Source: Litorimonas sp049647245 (GTDB taxonomy: Bacteria > Pseudomonadota > Alphaproteobacteria > Caulobacterales > Maricaulaceae). Taken from it: DNA of 14,572 bases. This document shows, in pieces, positions 6,968 to 13,495 of the stretch; within the stretch, counting starts at the first letter, position 1, and each line of letters opens with the position of its first letter. Position numbers and translations under genes: made by a program. Where the stretch lies: the NCBI GenBank assembly GCA_049647245.1, contig JBARXH010000255.1, positions 1 to 14,572 on the forward strand, read 5' to 3'. The notes under the pieces are model-generated. The model worked only from the letters and a program-made list of their open reading frames with translations. It ran no database searches and had not been told where the DNA came from.

Positions 6968-7339
6968 CTATCCGATCACGTGGGATGTGGTTTGATCGCG
7001 CTCTGGAGAACCGGACGCGGCTTTTTCCTCGTCCAAGGTCAGCGGCCGCGGCGTTCCCTTCAAAGGCCCACCCTCGATCTGATCGCGAGTCCACTGTTTG
7101 ACGAGTTTCGTCCTTGTTTCCCGCTTCGTAAGCTTTGCCCGTGGTTCCATGATAGGCTCGCCATACTTGGCGCGCCATCCGATGCGGATAAGCCAGAGCA
7201 GAAGCTGGAACACGACATAAGGCCCCGCGAAGATCAGGATGAGGATGCTCAAGCTCCGGGCGCTCTCTCCGAACACACCGAACAGCACCACGGAGAACCC
7301 CAAGGAGAGAACGGCAACGGTGAAAAGCCAAGCCCGCAT
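6968..7339 (-). CDS. Uncharacterised two-helix membrane protein between ilvB and ilvM
   Basis: 123 residues, not recognised. Two hydrophobic helices are clear: about 3-24 (AWLFTVAVLSLGFSVVLFGV) and 30-54, the second ending in basic IRIGWRAK. A 65-residue polar tail rich in Lys, Arg, Glu and Thr follows, probably cytoplasmic by the positive-inside rule. No signal-peptidase site is evident. The ATG at 7337-7339 begins two bases after the ilvB stop, and the gene ends four bases before ilvM, so it is co-transcribed and lies between the two subunits of one enzyme. Codon use is somewhat less GC-biased than in ilvB. A role as membrane tether or unrelated passenger is guesswork. Confidence 0.75.
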   Translation of the reverse strand: MRAWLFTVAVLSLGFSVVLFGVFGESARSLSILILIFAGPYVVFQLLLWLIRIGWRAKYGEPIMEPRAKLTKRETRTKLVKQWTRDQIEGGPLKGTPRPLTLDEEKAASGSPERDQTTSHVIG

Positions 7340-7341
7340 CC

Positions 7342-9099
7342 CTACCGCTCCATCATGTCCGCATTGCTCCGCCCCGGCGGGACCAGCGGCCAGACATTCT
7401 CGTTCGGGTCGATCTTGACGTGCATCAGCACGGGGCCGTCGGCGGCGAGCAGGCGGTCGATACCGGCGTCCACCTCATCGGCGGTGCGCACGAGGAAACT
7501 CTCGATGCGGAAGGCCTCGCCCACTTTGGTGAACTCCGGATTGTCGTCGAGGTTCACTTCGGAGAAGTTCTTGTCGAAGAAGACCTCCTGCCACTGACGC
7601 ACCATGCCAAGGGCGCTATTGTCCAGCAGGACGATCTTCAGCGGGATGCCGTAGCGGTGCAGCGTCTGCAGCTCCTGGATGTTCATCATGATGGAGCCGT
7701 CGCCGGACACGGTGATGACGGTTCGGCCCGGCGCGCCCAGTTTCGCGCCCAGCCCTGCGGGCAGGCCGAAGCCCATCGTTCCGAGCCCACCCGAAGTGAT
7801 GTGGTCCTTGGGGTCGTCGAAATAGCAATGCTGAGCGACCCACATCTGGTGCTGGCCGACATCGCAGGTGAAGATAGCAGCACTTTCTCCTTCGAACATG
7901 GCATCCGCGCGGCGGCTCAGCTTGTGCAGCAGGCTCGGCGCGTAGACGCCCGGCGCGGCGTTAGTTTCCGCGCCCGCATAGTCCCACTCATGCATGGCGC
8001 GGCGCGAAAAACAGAGTTCCCGCCACGGTTCGATCTGCGCCTTTTCGTAATCCTCGTCCCGGAAGGGATCGAGCGCAGAGAGGTTCTTCTTCAGGGATCC
8101 GTCCAGTCCCACATCGGCTCCGCGCAGCTTGTCGATCTCCGCAATGTCGATGTCCATGTGGATGACCTTGGCCCCGGGCGCGAACGTGTCGAGCTTGCCG
8201 GTCGCCCGGTCGTCGAACCGCGCGCCCGCCACGATCAGCAGGTCGCATTCCTGCACGGCGTAGTTGGCCGCCTTGAGGCCGTGCATGCCCAGCATTCCGA
8301 GGTAATGCGGATGGTCCGACGGCAGGGAGCCAAGGCCTTTGAGCGTGGAGACGACGGGGATTTCCGTGCGCTCCACCAGGTCGCGAAGTTCCTTCACCCC
8401 GTCGCCCTGCGCGATCCCGCCGCCAATGTAGAAGAGCGGCCGCTCGGCGGCGCGGATCAGCGCTTCGGCCGCCGCGATGTTCTCGCTCGTGCCCATTTCG
8501 GGTTTCTGCTTGGGATAGGGCCGCCAGCGGTGGCGTTCCGTCGTCACCGCATTGGCGACGTCCTTGGGCAGGTCGATCAGGACGGGCCCGGGCCGGCCTT
8601 CGCCTGCGATGAAATAGGCTTCGCGCACCATGCCCGGAATGTCGGCCGGATCGCGGGCGATGTAGCTGTGCTTCACGATGGGCATGGTGATGCCGACGAT
8701 GTCGACTTCCTGGAAGGCGTCCGTGCCCATCAGGTCGGACGGCACCTGACCCGTGATGAAGACGACCGGCACACTGTCCAGATAGGCGTCGGCAATGGCG
8801 GTAACGAGGTTGGTCGCGCCCGGGCCGGACGTGGCCAGCACGGTCCCCGTCTTGCCCGTCGCGCGCGCATAGCCGATCCCCGCCATGCCGCAGCCCTGCT
8901 CGTGACGGCAGAGAATGTGCGTCAAAGACGTTTTCGGCAGCACGTCGTAGACGGGCATGATGGCCCCGCCCGGATAGCCGAAGATGATGTCCACGCCCTC
9001 GCGCTCGATGGCTTCGAGCAGGAGCTGCGCACCGGATTTCGGCGCGCGGTCGGAATAGACTTCCGTGGCCTGCTTCTCGAATTTGGTGGCTGTGGTCAT
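7342..9099 (-). CDS. ilvB: Acetolactate synthase large (catalytic) subunit
   Basis: ThDP enzyme (acetohydroxyacid synthase; IlvB/IlvG/IlvI family) making 2-acetolactate from two pyruvates and 2-aceto-2-hydroxybutyrate from pyruvate plus 2-oxobutyrate. 585 residues, standard length. N-terminal PYR domain with GYPGGAIMPVYD (41-52) and catalytic glutamate E67 in CRHEQG; middle FAD/TPP-fold domain about 210-350, including GARFDDRATGKLD (292-304); C-terminal PP domain with the ThDP/Mg motif GDGSIMMN starting at 466 (D467) and N494. The ATG at 9097-9099 overlaps the stop of the small gene upstream as ATGA. Because its small subunit is short and IlvM-like, the pair may correspond to an IlvGM-type isozyme. 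Confidence 0.97.
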   Translation of the reverse strand: MTTATKFEKQATEVYSDRAPKSGAQLLLEAIEREGVDIIFGYPGGAIMPVYDVLPKTSLTHILCRHEQGCGMAGIGYARATGKTGTVLATSGPGATNLVTAIADAYLDSVPVVFITGQVPSDLMGTDAFQEVDIVGITMPIVKHSYIARDPADIPGMVREAYFIAGEGRPGPVLIDLPKDVANAVTTERHRWRPYPKQKPEMGTSENIAAAEALIRAAERPLFYIGGGIAQGDGVKELRDLVERTEIPVVSTLKGLGSLPSDHPHYLGMLGMHGLKAANYAVQECDLLIVAGARFDDRATGKLDTFAPGAKVIHMDIDIAEIDKLRGADVGLDGSLKKNLSALDPFRDEDYEKAQIEPWRELCFSRRAMHEWDYAGAETNAAPGVYAPSLLHKLSRRADAMFEGESAAIFTCDVGQHQMWVAQHCYFDDPKDHITSGGLGTMGFGLPAGLGAKLGAPGRTVITVSGDGSIMMNIQELQTLHRYGIPLKIVLLDNSALGMVRQWQEVFFDKNFSEVNLDDNPEFTKVGEAFRIESFLVRTADEVDAGIDRLLAADGPVLMHVKIDPNENVWPLVPPGRSNADMMER

Positions 9100-9302
9100 G
9101 GCTTATTTTTTCTTGATCTGTGAACGATCTTTGCAAACGAAAATGCTGTCCAGATTGCGCCGACAATTGTGCCAAGCAAGTAAAGTCCTTCGGTTCCGAA
9201 AAGATCGAATGAACCTCGATAGAGTCGTGCCAGAAGGGTGACGCTGCAATATCCAAATAGAGCAGGGCCGAGAGTCTGAAAAAATGTCAGGTGCCTTTTC
9301 AT
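9096..9302 (-). CDS. Small two-helix membrane protein, low GC, unknown
   Basis: 68 residues, not recognised. It starts MKRHLTFF, has a hydrophobic stretch at about 7-27, a short polar turn (YRGSFDLFGTEG), a second helix at about 40-58, and a very basic end (HRSRKNKP). Good AGGGAAGA ribosome site directly before the ATG at 9300-9302; starts 6 bases after ilvC and overlaps ilvB by 4 bases (ATGA). Base use is sharply unlike its neighbours: by hand count only 28 of 68 sense codons end in G or C, with AAA, AGA, CTA, TTT and GCA frequent. That suggests recent acquisition or relaxed selection. The frame, ribosome site and exact coupling argue that it is translated. Confidence 0.6.
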   Translation of the reverse strand: MKRHLTFFQTLGPALFGYCSVTLLARLYRGSFDLFGTEGLYLLGTIVGAIWTAFSFAKIVHRSRKNKP

Positions 9303-9308
9303 TCTTCC

Positions 9309-10334
9309 CTAATTCTTGTCCTTGTCGACGATCTTGTTCGCCGCGATCCAGGGCATCAGCTCGCGCAAGCGTCCGCCGACCTGCTCGATGGAATGCGCTT
9401 CCATGTTCCGCCGCCGCGCCGTCATGCTCGGGTAGCCCATCGCGCCTTCGAGGATGAATTCCTTGGCGTAGCTGCCGTCCTGGATGTCCTTCAGGCACTG
9501 GCGCATCGCCTCGCGGGAGCTTTCGTTCACGACCCGCTCGCCGGTGACATATTCCCCGAACTCCGCATTGTTGGAGATGGAATAGTTCATGTTGGCGATA
9601 CCGCCTTCGTAGATCAGGTCCACGATCAGCTTGGTTTCGTGCAGGCATTCGAAATAGGCCAGCTCCGGCGGGTAGCCGCCCTCGACCAGCGTCTCGTAGC
9701 CCATCTTGATCAGCTCCACGATGCCGCCGCAGAGCACGGCCTGCTCGCCGAACAGGTCGGTCTCGGTCTCGTCCTTGAAGGTCGTGTGGATGATCGCCGT
9801 ACGGCCGCCGCCGATGGCCGAGGCGTATGACTTGGCCGTCTCCAGCGCCGCCCCGCCATTGGCGTCCTGGGCGACGGCGATGAGGTCGGGAATGCCGCGG
9901 CCATTGGAAAATTCGTTGCGGACCGTATGGCCCGGGGCCTTGGGCGCGACCATGATCACGTCGAGGTCGCGCCTAGGCACGATCTGGCCGTAATGGATGG
10001 CGAAGCCGTGGCCGAAGGCCAGCGTCGCGCCCTCCTTGATGTTGGGTTCGATATCCTCGCGGTAGATCTTGGACTGCCACTCGTCGGGCGTCAGCACCAT
10101 GACCACGTCCGCGCCCTTGACCGCGTCTGCCGTGGCGACGCTCTCCAGCCCATCCGCCTTGACCTTCTTGTTGGTGGCGGACGTGGGTTTCAGCCCGACG
10201 ACCACGTCCACGCCGGAGTCCTTGAGGTTCAGCGCATGGGCGCGTCCCTGCGAGCCGTAACCGAGAACGGCGACGCGCTTGCCCTTGATGATGTCCAGAT
10301 CGCAGTCCGCGTCGTAGAAGATTTCGATGCTCAT
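9309..10334 (-). CDS. ilvC: Ketol-acid reductoisomerase, class I
   Basis: Isomerises and reduces 2-acetolactate and 2-aceto-2-hydroxybutyrate to the dihydroxy acids, using NAD(P)H and Mg. 341 residues, the short class I form. Rossmann motif VLGYGSQGRAHALNL begins at residue 23; FGHGFAIHYG holds catalytic H109; metal ligands are D193 and E197 (TDLFGEQ), E229 and E233 (YFECLHE); SISNNAEFGEY (252-262) closes the site. An in-frame upstream extension exists, but the ATG at 10332-10334 gives the family N-terminus (MSIEIFYDADCD) and sits 7 bases after the ilvD stop. The ribosome site is weak (AAGGA, 12 bases away), so coupling to ilvD is likely. Confidence 0.97.
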   Translation of the reverse strand: MSIEIFYDADCDLDIIKGKRVAVLGYGSQGRAHALNLKDSGVDVVVGLKPTSATNKKVKADGLESVATADAVKGADVVMVLTPDEWQSKIYREDIEPNIKEGATLAFGHGFAIHYGQIVPRRDLDVIMVAPKAPGHTVRNEFSNGRGIPDLIAVAQDANGGAALETAKSYASAIGGGRTAIIHTTFKDETETDLFGEQAVLCGGIVELIKMGYETLVEGGYPPELAYFECLHETKLIVDLIYEGGIANMNYSISNNAEFGEYVTGERVVNESSREAMRQCLKDIQDGSYAKEFILEGAMGYPSMTARRRNMEAHSIEQVGGRLRELMPWIAANKIVDKDKN

Positions 10335-10341
10335 GAGAGGG

Positions 10342-12012
10342 TCAGTCCTTGGTGAAGGGGAAAGAGGTGACCGCGCCCTTGGACGCGGAGCCGACGAGGG
10401 CGGCGAATTTGGCATAGGCGCCGGACACGTCGCGCGGCGGGGACTGGGTCCAACCTTGCGCGCGGGATTCCAGGTCGGCGTCGACATTGATGGTCTGGGC
10501 TTCCACGTCGATGGTTATGAGGTCGCCCTCCTCGACGAAGGCGATCGGTCCGCCATGTGCGGCTTCGGGCGCGACATGGCCGATGACGAAACCGTAGCTC
10601 GCGCCGGAGAAGCGGCCGTCCGTGATCAGCGCGACATGGTCGGCGAGGTCCTGCCCGACCAGCGCGGCCGTCACGCCCAGCATTTCCCGCATGCCGGGCC
10701 CGCCGCGCGGGCCTTCGTTGCGGATGACGACCACGTCGCCCTTGTGGATGCCGTTATTCTGGACGACCTCGAAACAGGCTTCCTCGGATTCGAATACGCG
10801 CGCGCGGCCCTGGAAGTGCAACGCCCCGTGTCCGGCCAGCTTCACCACGCAGCCTTCGGGCGCGAGATCGCCGTAGAGAATGCCGTAGCCGCCGCGCGAC
10901 TTGACCGGGTCGGAGAAGGCGCGGACCACGTCCTGGCCCGGCGTTTCCGTGGCGGCGTCGATCTCCTCGAACAGGGTCCGGCCGGTGACTGTCTTCTGGT
11001 CCTCGATCCGGCCATCCGCGACGAGGCGCTTACCGATCAGGCCAGAGCCGCCAGCCTTGTAGAGGTCGGCGGCCATGTAGCGGCCGCCGGGTTTCAGGTC
11101 GCCGATGACCGGCGTTGTGCGGCTGACATGGTCGAAGGCGTCGATCTCGAAGCCTTCGACACCCGCTTCGGTGGCGATGGCCAGCAGGTGCAGGATGGCA
11201 TTGGTCGAAGCGGCCGTGGCGGAGAGGGCGATGGCGGCGTTCATGAGTGCTTCGCGCGTGATCATCTCGCGCGGCAGGCGGTTCTCCTCAACACAGTTCA
11301 CAACGCACATACCGGCGTCGTAGGCGGCGCGGGTCTTGTCCTCGTGGACGGCCGGGATGTCGTTTGTGCCCATGGGCGACAGGCCGAGGAAGGTCATGGC
11401 CATGGCCATGGAATTGGCCGTGAACTGGCCGCCGCACGCGCCCGCGCCGGGGCAGGCGGCCTTCTCGATGTCTTTCAGCTCGGACTCACTGATGATCCCG
11501 GCCGCGCAGGCCCCGACGGCCTCGAACACGTCCTGAACCGACAGATCCTTGCCCTTGTGCTGGCCCGGCATGATCGAGCCGCCATAGAGCACGACACCCG
11601 GCACGTTCATGCGCGCCAGCGCCATGCCGGCGGCCGGAATGGTCTTGTCGCACCCCACCAGGATGATGACGCCGTCGAGCGAGTGCCCGCGCACGGCCAG
11701 CTCGATGGAATCGCAGATGACCTCGCGGCTCATGAGGGATGCGCGCATGCCGTCGCTGCCCATGGTGATGCCGTCGCTGACCGCGATGGAGTTGAAGTCC
11801 ACCGGCGTGCCGCCCGCCGCGCGGATGCCCGCCCGGACCGGCACGGCCAGTTGGTCCAGATGCATGTTGCACGGACCCATATTGGTCCAGGTGTTGAAGA
11901 CCGCGATGATCGGGCCTTCGAACGACTCGTCCGTCATGCCGGACGCGCGCAGCATGGCGCGGGCCGCGCTGCGGTCCCGGCCGGTCACGATCGCATCGGA
12001 ACGCTTGCTCAT
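10342..12012 (-). CDS. ilvD: Dihydroxy-acid dehydratase
   Basis: Fe-S enzyme that dehydrates 2,3-dihydroxy-isovalerate and -methylvalerate to the 2-oxo acids feeding valine, isoleucine and leucine. About 556 residues, normal. With the start used here, cluster cysteines are C48 (MGPCNMH), C121 (GCDKT) and C193 (GACGGQFTAN). All three are present, as in the [2Fe-2S] type. Mg site residues include D80 (SDG), D122 and K123. C-terminal NEGPRGGPGMREM and TDGRFSG are typical. Three in-frame starts compete: GTG 12024, ATG 12018 and ATG 12012. I prefer 12012 (MSKRSDAIVT) because GGGGA lies 5 bases upstream, but 12018 is possible. It is the first large gene of the ilv-leu series and follows the leader/terminator at 12089-12263. 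Confidence 0.95.
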   Translation of the reverse strand: MSKRSDAIVTGRDRSAARAMLRASGMTDESFEGPIIAVFNTWTNMGPCNMHLDQLAVPVRAGIRAAGGTPVDFNSIAVSDGITMGSDGMRASLMSREVICDSIELAVRGHSLDGVIILVGCDKTIPAAGMALARMNVPGVVLYGGSIMPGQHKGKDLSVQDVFEAVGACAAGIISESELKDIEKAACPGAGACGGQFTANSMAMAMTFLGLSPMGTNDIPAVHEDKTRAAYDAGMCVVNCVEENRLPREMITREALMNAAIALSATAASTNAILHLLAIATEAGVEGFEIDAFDHVSRTTPVIGDLKPGGRYMAADLYKAGGSGLIGKRLVADGRIEDQKTVTGRTLFEEIDAATETPGQDVVRAFSDPVKSRGGYGILYGDLAPEGCVVKLAGHGALHFQGRARVFESEEACFEVVQNNGIHKGDVVVIRNEGPRGGPGMREMLGVTAALVGQDLADHVALITDGRFSGASYGFVIGHVAPEAAHGGPIAFVEEGDLITIDVEAQTINVDADLESRAQGWTQSPPRDVSGAYAKFAALVGSASKGAVTSFPFTKD

Positions 12013-12024
12013 CTTCATCCCCAC

Positions 12025-12069
12025 GCCACTGCCGTGGCCTTCTACACATCTCTCCGCCCCGACGGGCGG
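12025..12069 (-). other. Two hairpins in the ilvD 5' leader
   Basis: After the terminator, the ilvD leader can form CCGCCC/GGGCGG with a 4-base loop (12054-12069) and GCCAC/GTGGC with a 4-base loop (12025-12038). The second ends directly before the GTGGGGATGAAG that holds the ilvD ribosome site. Neither has a T-run. They may shape RNA stability or ribosome access; no function is shown. Confidence 0.45.
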
Positions 12070-12088
12070 AACCTGTCACAAAGCCAAC

Positions 12089-12115
12089 AAAAAACCCGCC
12101 TCGAAGTGGGCGGGT
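12089..12115 (-). terminator. Intrinsic terminator / attenuator hairpin before ilvD
   Basis: On the minus strand ACCCGCC (12115-12109), an 8-base loop and GGCGGGT (12100-12094) form a 7-bp stem, followed at once by a T-run (12094-12089). This is a textbook intrinsic terminator, yet it stands only about 75 bases before ilvD and just after a Leu/Val/Ile-rich small ORF. Its 5' arm can pair instead with an upstream segment (12148-12142). I therefore read it as a regulated attenuator, not only the end of metXB. Confidence 0.88.
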
Positions 12116-12148
12116 CTCGTTAGGCTCTGCAATTCACCTACAACCCGC
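12110..12148 (-). promoter_or_regulatory. Putative antiterminator pairing
   Basis: GCGGGUU (12148-12142), which covers codons 39-41 of the leader ORF, pairs with GACCCGC (12116-12110), the 5' arm of the terminator: six Watson-Crick pairs plus one G-U. Inside this, UAGG (12140-12137) can pair with CCUA (12124-12121), lengthening the structure. It cannot coexist with the terminator. A ribosome at the leader stop codon would mask the first segment; one held back at codons 30-35 would leave it free. Confidence 0.6.
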
Positions 12149-12263
12149 TCATGGCTCCGATAAGAAGTACGACTAGGCCGACCAGAATGACGAGCTCGGA
12201 AGACACAGCGACGCTGCGGCTCTCGACCTTCACTTTCGGCTCGGTGTCACGGCGCGGATTCAT
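12138..12263 (-). CDS. Putative ilv leader peptide (41 codons, Leu/Val/Ile run)
   Basis: ATG at 12261-12263, TAG at 12138-12140. The first 23 residues are polar and charged (MNPRRDTEPKVKVE...). Residues 24-35 read LVILVGLVVLLI, 11 of 12 being Leu, Val or Ile, and GAMSGL ends the peptide. The run uses codons that look scarce in this GC-rich DNA (ATT, CTA, GTA, CTT, CTT). A terminator follows 22 bases after the stop, then ilvD. This matches leader peptides such as enteric IlvL, where stalling for lack of charged tRNA prevents termination. No Shine-Dalgarno is seen; the frame may be leaderless. The alternative is a genuine single-helix small membrane protein. The attenuator reading is favoured by the antiterminator and by position. 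Confidence 0.62.
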   Translation of the reverse strand: MNPRRDTEPKVKVESRSVAVSSELVILVGLVVLLIGAMSGL

Positions 12264-12269
12264 AAGGCG

Positions 12270-12298
12270 CTTAAACCGTAAAGGCCCGCGCCGCTCAA
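12270..12298 (-). promoter_or_regulatory. Candidate promoter of the ilv-leu operon
   Basis: TTGAGC (12298-12293), a 17-base spacer, then TTTAAG (12275-12270): each box matches 4 of 6 sigma-70 consensus bases at ideal spacing. Six bases separate the -10 box from the leader ATG, so transcription would start at or next to that A, giving a leaderless leader-peptide mRNA. The boxes are modest, and no operator can be identified. Confidence 0.4.
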
Positions 12299-12302
12299 GA
12301 GG

Positions 12303-12332
12303 AAAATTTGCCGCGCTTTTGCGAATTGCGGC
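12303..12332 (-). terminator. Possible weak terminator after metB
   Basis: GCCGC (12332-12328) and GCGGC (12314-12310) can pair, with an inner CGC-AAAA-GCG hairpin, followed by AAATTTTCC. The stem is short and the T-run has only four bases, so termination would be partial. Some metXB transcripts may continue into the ilv leader. Confidence 0.3.
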
Positions 12333-12367
12333 GGAAGAGGTGTCAGGCCGTGCCCTGAAATACGGTC

Positions 12368-13495
12368 TTAAAGGGCAAGCGCTGCCTCCAGCGCGCTGGT
12401 GAGGTCGTCTGTGGTCTCCACCCCGGCGGAAATCCGGATCAGCGTTTCGTCCAGACCGGCGGCGGCGCGTGCCTCCGGGGCCATGCCGCGGTGGGTCATG
12501 GTGGCGGGCTGGCAGATCAGGCTTTCCGTCCCGCCCAGCGACGCGGCGAGGCGGAACAGCTCCACCTCGCGCAGCATGCGGGCGGCGGCGTTCGCATCCG
12601 CCATGCGGAAGGAGAGCATCGCGCCGGGGCCGCTCTGCTGCGTCTTCGCCAGGCCTGCATCCGGGTAGAAGACGTCCGTGACATGGTCATGGGCGCGCAG
12701 CATGGAGACGAGCGCGCGGGCGTTGGTTTCGGCCGCCCCGACCCGCAGGGCCAGCGTGCGCAGGCCCCGCAGCGTCTGGTAGCTGTCGAACGGCGATCCG
12801 GTCAGTCCGGCCGCGTTGGCCCACCAGGACAGGCGCTCGTGCAGCGATTCGGTCTTCGCCACGACCACGCCGCCGACCACGTCGCTATGGCCGTTGAGAT
12901 ATTTGGTCGTGGATTGCAGCGCCACGTCCGCGCCGAGCTCCAGCGGGCGCTGTCGCAGGGGCGTCAGGAAGGTGTTGTCCACCACGCTCAGCGCTCCGGC
13001 GTCGCGCGCCAGGTCGCAGACGGCCCTCACATCCGTCAGGCGCATCAGCGGATTGCTCGGGGTTTCGATCATGACGAGCGCCGTGTTTCCGGTGATGACC
13101 GCGCGCATGGCATCCAAGTCGCCCTGGTCCACGAAGGCGCAGTCGATCTGTCCCTGATCATGCCGTGCGGACAGAAGCCGGTGCGTACCCCCGTAGCAAT
13201 CGTGCGGCGCGACGACCCGCGCGCCCGCAGGCAGCAGGTTCAGCACGAGATCCACCGCCGCCATGCCGCTGCTGGTGACGACCGCGCCCGCCCCGCCGTC
13301 CAGCTCCGCCAGCGCAGCCGCCAGCAGGTCGCGGTTGGGATTGTTGGTCCGCCCGTAATCGTACGGGCCCTTTGACGCCACGTCGGCCTCCGGCCAGACA
13401 TAGGTCGAGGACATGTAGAGCGGCGGGACCACCGCCCCGAACGCTGGGTCCCAGCCGATGCCTGCCTGGACGAGTTTGGTGGAAGGGGAGGTCAT
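12368..13495 (-). CDS. metB: Cystathionine gamma-synthase (Cys/Met-metabolism PLP enzyme)
   Basis: PLP gamma-replacement enzyme joining cysteine to an activated homoserine to give cystathionine on the way to methionine. 375 residues, normal. Cofactor residues: Y47 and R49 (YDYGRTNNPN; phosphate contact from the neighbouring subunit), SSGMAA (75-80), D173 (VVDNTF, pyridine nitrogen), PLP lysine K198 in QSTTKYLNGHSDVVGG, and R354 (LIRISAG, substrate carboxylate). ATG at 13493-13495 overlaps the metX stop by 4 bases (ATGA), so the two are translationally coupled. Relatives include cystathionine gamma-lyase and O-acylhomoserine sulfhydrylases, which motifs alone cannot exclude. The pairing with metX favours MetB. 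Confidence 0.88.
   Translation of the reverse strand: MTSPSTKLVQAGIGWDPAFGAVVPPLYMSSTYVWPEADVASKGPYDYGRTNNPNRDLLAAALAELDGGAGAVVTSSGMAAVDLVLNLLPAGARVVAPHDCYGGTHRLLSARHDQGQIDCAFVDQGDLDAMRAVITGNTALVMIETPSNPLMRLTDVRAVCDLARDAGALSVVDNTFLTPLRQRPLELGADVALQSTTKYLNGHSDVVGGVVVAKTESLHERLSWWANAAGLTGSPFDSYQTLRGLRTLALRVGAAETNARALVSMLRAHDHVTDVFYPDAGLAKTQQSGPGAMLSFRMADANAAARMLREVELFRLAASLGGTESLICQPATMTHRGMAPEARAAAGLDETLIRISAGVETTDDLTSALEAALAL

Noticed and set aside
7420..9123. 567-codon plus-strand open frame opposite ilvB
   Set aside because: Mirror frame of a fully conserved acetolactate synthase; rich in His, Arg, Gly and Asp with no motif.
10335..10487. N-terminal extension of ilvC into ilvD
   Set aside because: The extra residues are an out-of-frame reading of the ilvD end; ketol-acid reductoisomerases begin close to the ATG at 10334.
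10327..12123. 598-codon plus-strand open frame opposite ilvD
   Set aside because: Shadow of ilvD; all catalytic cysteines and motifs lie on the minus strand.
12151..12402. 83-codon plus-strand frame covering the spacer between metB and ilvD
   Set aside because: Overlaps the metB end and the leader ORF on the other strand, has no good ribosome site and an arginine-rich random-looking product.
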